Shown: positions 5,955-6,518 of the stretch, piece by piece
How the letters are laid out: each line of letters begins with the position of its first letter
How positions within the stretch are numbered: position 1 is the stretch's first letter
Assembly: GCA_002372815.1 (NCBI GenBank)
Contig: DFIR01000019.1
Coordinates: 38,492 to 45,009 of the forward strand
DNA: 6,518 bases
Origin: Lachnospiraceae bacterium UBA3692
Lineage (GTDB): Bacteria; Bacillota; Clostridia; Lachnospirales; Lachnospiraceae
Direction: 5' to 3'
Translations under genes and position numbers: made by a program
The notes under the pieces: generated by a model
The model's database searches: none
What the model was told of the DNA's origin: nothing
The model's input: only the letters and a program-made list of their open reading frames with translations

Positions 5955-6518
5955 TCAGTGCAGTTCCCGGATCATGTCCCGCAGCGTCTGCATAGAAGAA
6001 TCTGTGGATGCCAGCTCATCCGCACAGCGCTTAAGCTCGGCTGAAATGAGAGCGGTATTGCCGCCTATCTCTTTTTTGTACTTGAGGTGGTGCTCCAAAG
6101 CCGCCCAGGTATCCATGGAAATGGTCCGCAGCTGGATCTCCGCGTAAATCTTTTCATCGACAATAATGATCATATGAAAGCTTCGGTATCCGTTGGGTTT
6201 GACATGACGGATATAGTCCTTTTCCTCGACCAGGCGTATGCGTGGCAGTGCCAGCAGCCGGTCCCGGATCGTATAGATATCGTCAAGAAAGGCGCAGACC
6301 ACGCGCAGGCCGATCGCGTCGTGGATCTTCTCCAGCGCCGATTCGGGCGTCTCGGGAAGACCCTTTCGTCTGCATTTCTCCCGCATACTCTCTTCCGACT
6401 TGATCCGGCCAAGCAGATGTTCAACGGGGTCCATCCCCAGTTCGCCTGCCATCTCGTGTCGGATCTTTGTTATTTCCTCAAGCACCATCTGCATCGTCTC
6501 TTCCAGCAAAGGCCCGGA
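5955..6518 (-). CDS. Small alarmone synthetase, RelA/SpoT-type (p)ppGpp synthetase domain (5' end outside window)
   Basis: 187 codons are visible. The frame is still open at the window edge (6518), so the true start lies outside and only a short N-terminal part is probably missing. RelA/SpoT synthetase motifs are present: RIKSEESMREKCRRKG (basic ATP-binding region), AIGLRVVCAF with the conserved Asp encoded at 6320-6318, DYIRHVKPNGYRSFHMI (guanine-nucleotide binding, Tyr of NGYRSFH) and YAEIQLRTISMDTWAALEHHLKYKK with the catalytic Glu at 6140-6138. The protein ends shortly after the synthetase domain, with no TGS or ACT domains, so this is a single-domain synthetase of the RelQ/YjbM type rather than a long bifunctional Rel. 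These cytosolic enzymes transfer pyrophosphate from ATP to GDP or GTP and are commonly controlled by transcription under envelope or other stress. It precedes a two-component system by 25 bases on the same strand, so co-expression is likely. An HD hydrolase domain outside the window cannot be strictly excluded. Confidence 0.9.
   Translation of the reverse strand, partial: SGPLLEETMQMVLEEITKIRHEMAGELGMDPVEHLLGRIKSEESMREKCRRKGLPETPESALEKIHDAIGLRVVCAFLDDIYTIRDRLLALPRIRLVEEKDYIRHVKPNGYRSFHMIIIVDEKIYAEIQLRTISMDTWAALEHHLKYKKEIGGNTALISAELKRCADELASTDSSMQTLRDMIRELH

Noticed and set aside
3525..6518. Possibility that the synthetase plus small orphan protein form a toxin-antitoxin or anti-phage module (toxSAS-like).
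   Set aside because: The synthetase resembles ordinary housekeeping RelQ-type enzymes and is separated from the small gene by the regulator and kinase genes; toxSAS modules have the antitoxin directly adjacent.

Overview
The window looks like chromosomal DNA from an anaerobic, high-GC member of the Bacillota, most probably Clostridia and perhaps Lachnospiraceae. This is an inference. It rests on the GC-rich genes with AG-rich ribosome binding sites, an oxygen-sensitive radical SAM enzyme of the AmmeMemoRadiSam type, a low-GC intergenic core, and histidine kinase and alarmone synthetase sequences that resemble clostridial families. No rRNA or other phylogenetic marker is present.

Layout. Positions 1-3274 carry four plus-strand genes packed head to tail with gaps of 19, 32 and 40 bases, so they are probably one transcription unit. 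They are the 3' part of a radical SAM enzyme (AmrS-like), a MalY/PatB-type PLP C-S lyase, a small FMN nitroreductase, and a secreted lipoprotein with a YkuD-type L,D-transpeptidase domain. Positions 3275-3524 are a 250-base convergent intergenic region. It holds a long AT-rich hairpin and a GC-stemmed hairpin that can serve as a terminator in both directions. Positions 3525-6518 carry four minus-strand genes. In transcription order they are a single-domain (p)ppGpp synthetase whose 5' end runs off the window, an OmpR-family response regulator with a GTG start, its two-transmembrane sensor histidine kinase, and an unrecognised 95-residue protein of lower GC content.

How the genes may work together. 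The minus-strand genes look like a signalling operon in which an alarmone synthetase is transcribed just ahead of a two-component system (gaps of 25 and 38 bases). The plus-strand genes combine redox or sulfur-amino-acid metabolism with a cell-envelope enzyme, and no single pathway obviously unites them. The two groups converge and are probably independent.

Most of the window is ordinary core-type content. The points worth a second look are the synthetase/two-component linkage, an enlarged and divergent ATP-lid region in the kinase, the orphan 95-residue gene with a possible promoter that would give a nearly leaderless mRNA, and the intergenic hairpin. I found no tRNA, rRNA, CRISPR array, insertion sequence or convincing new defence system.
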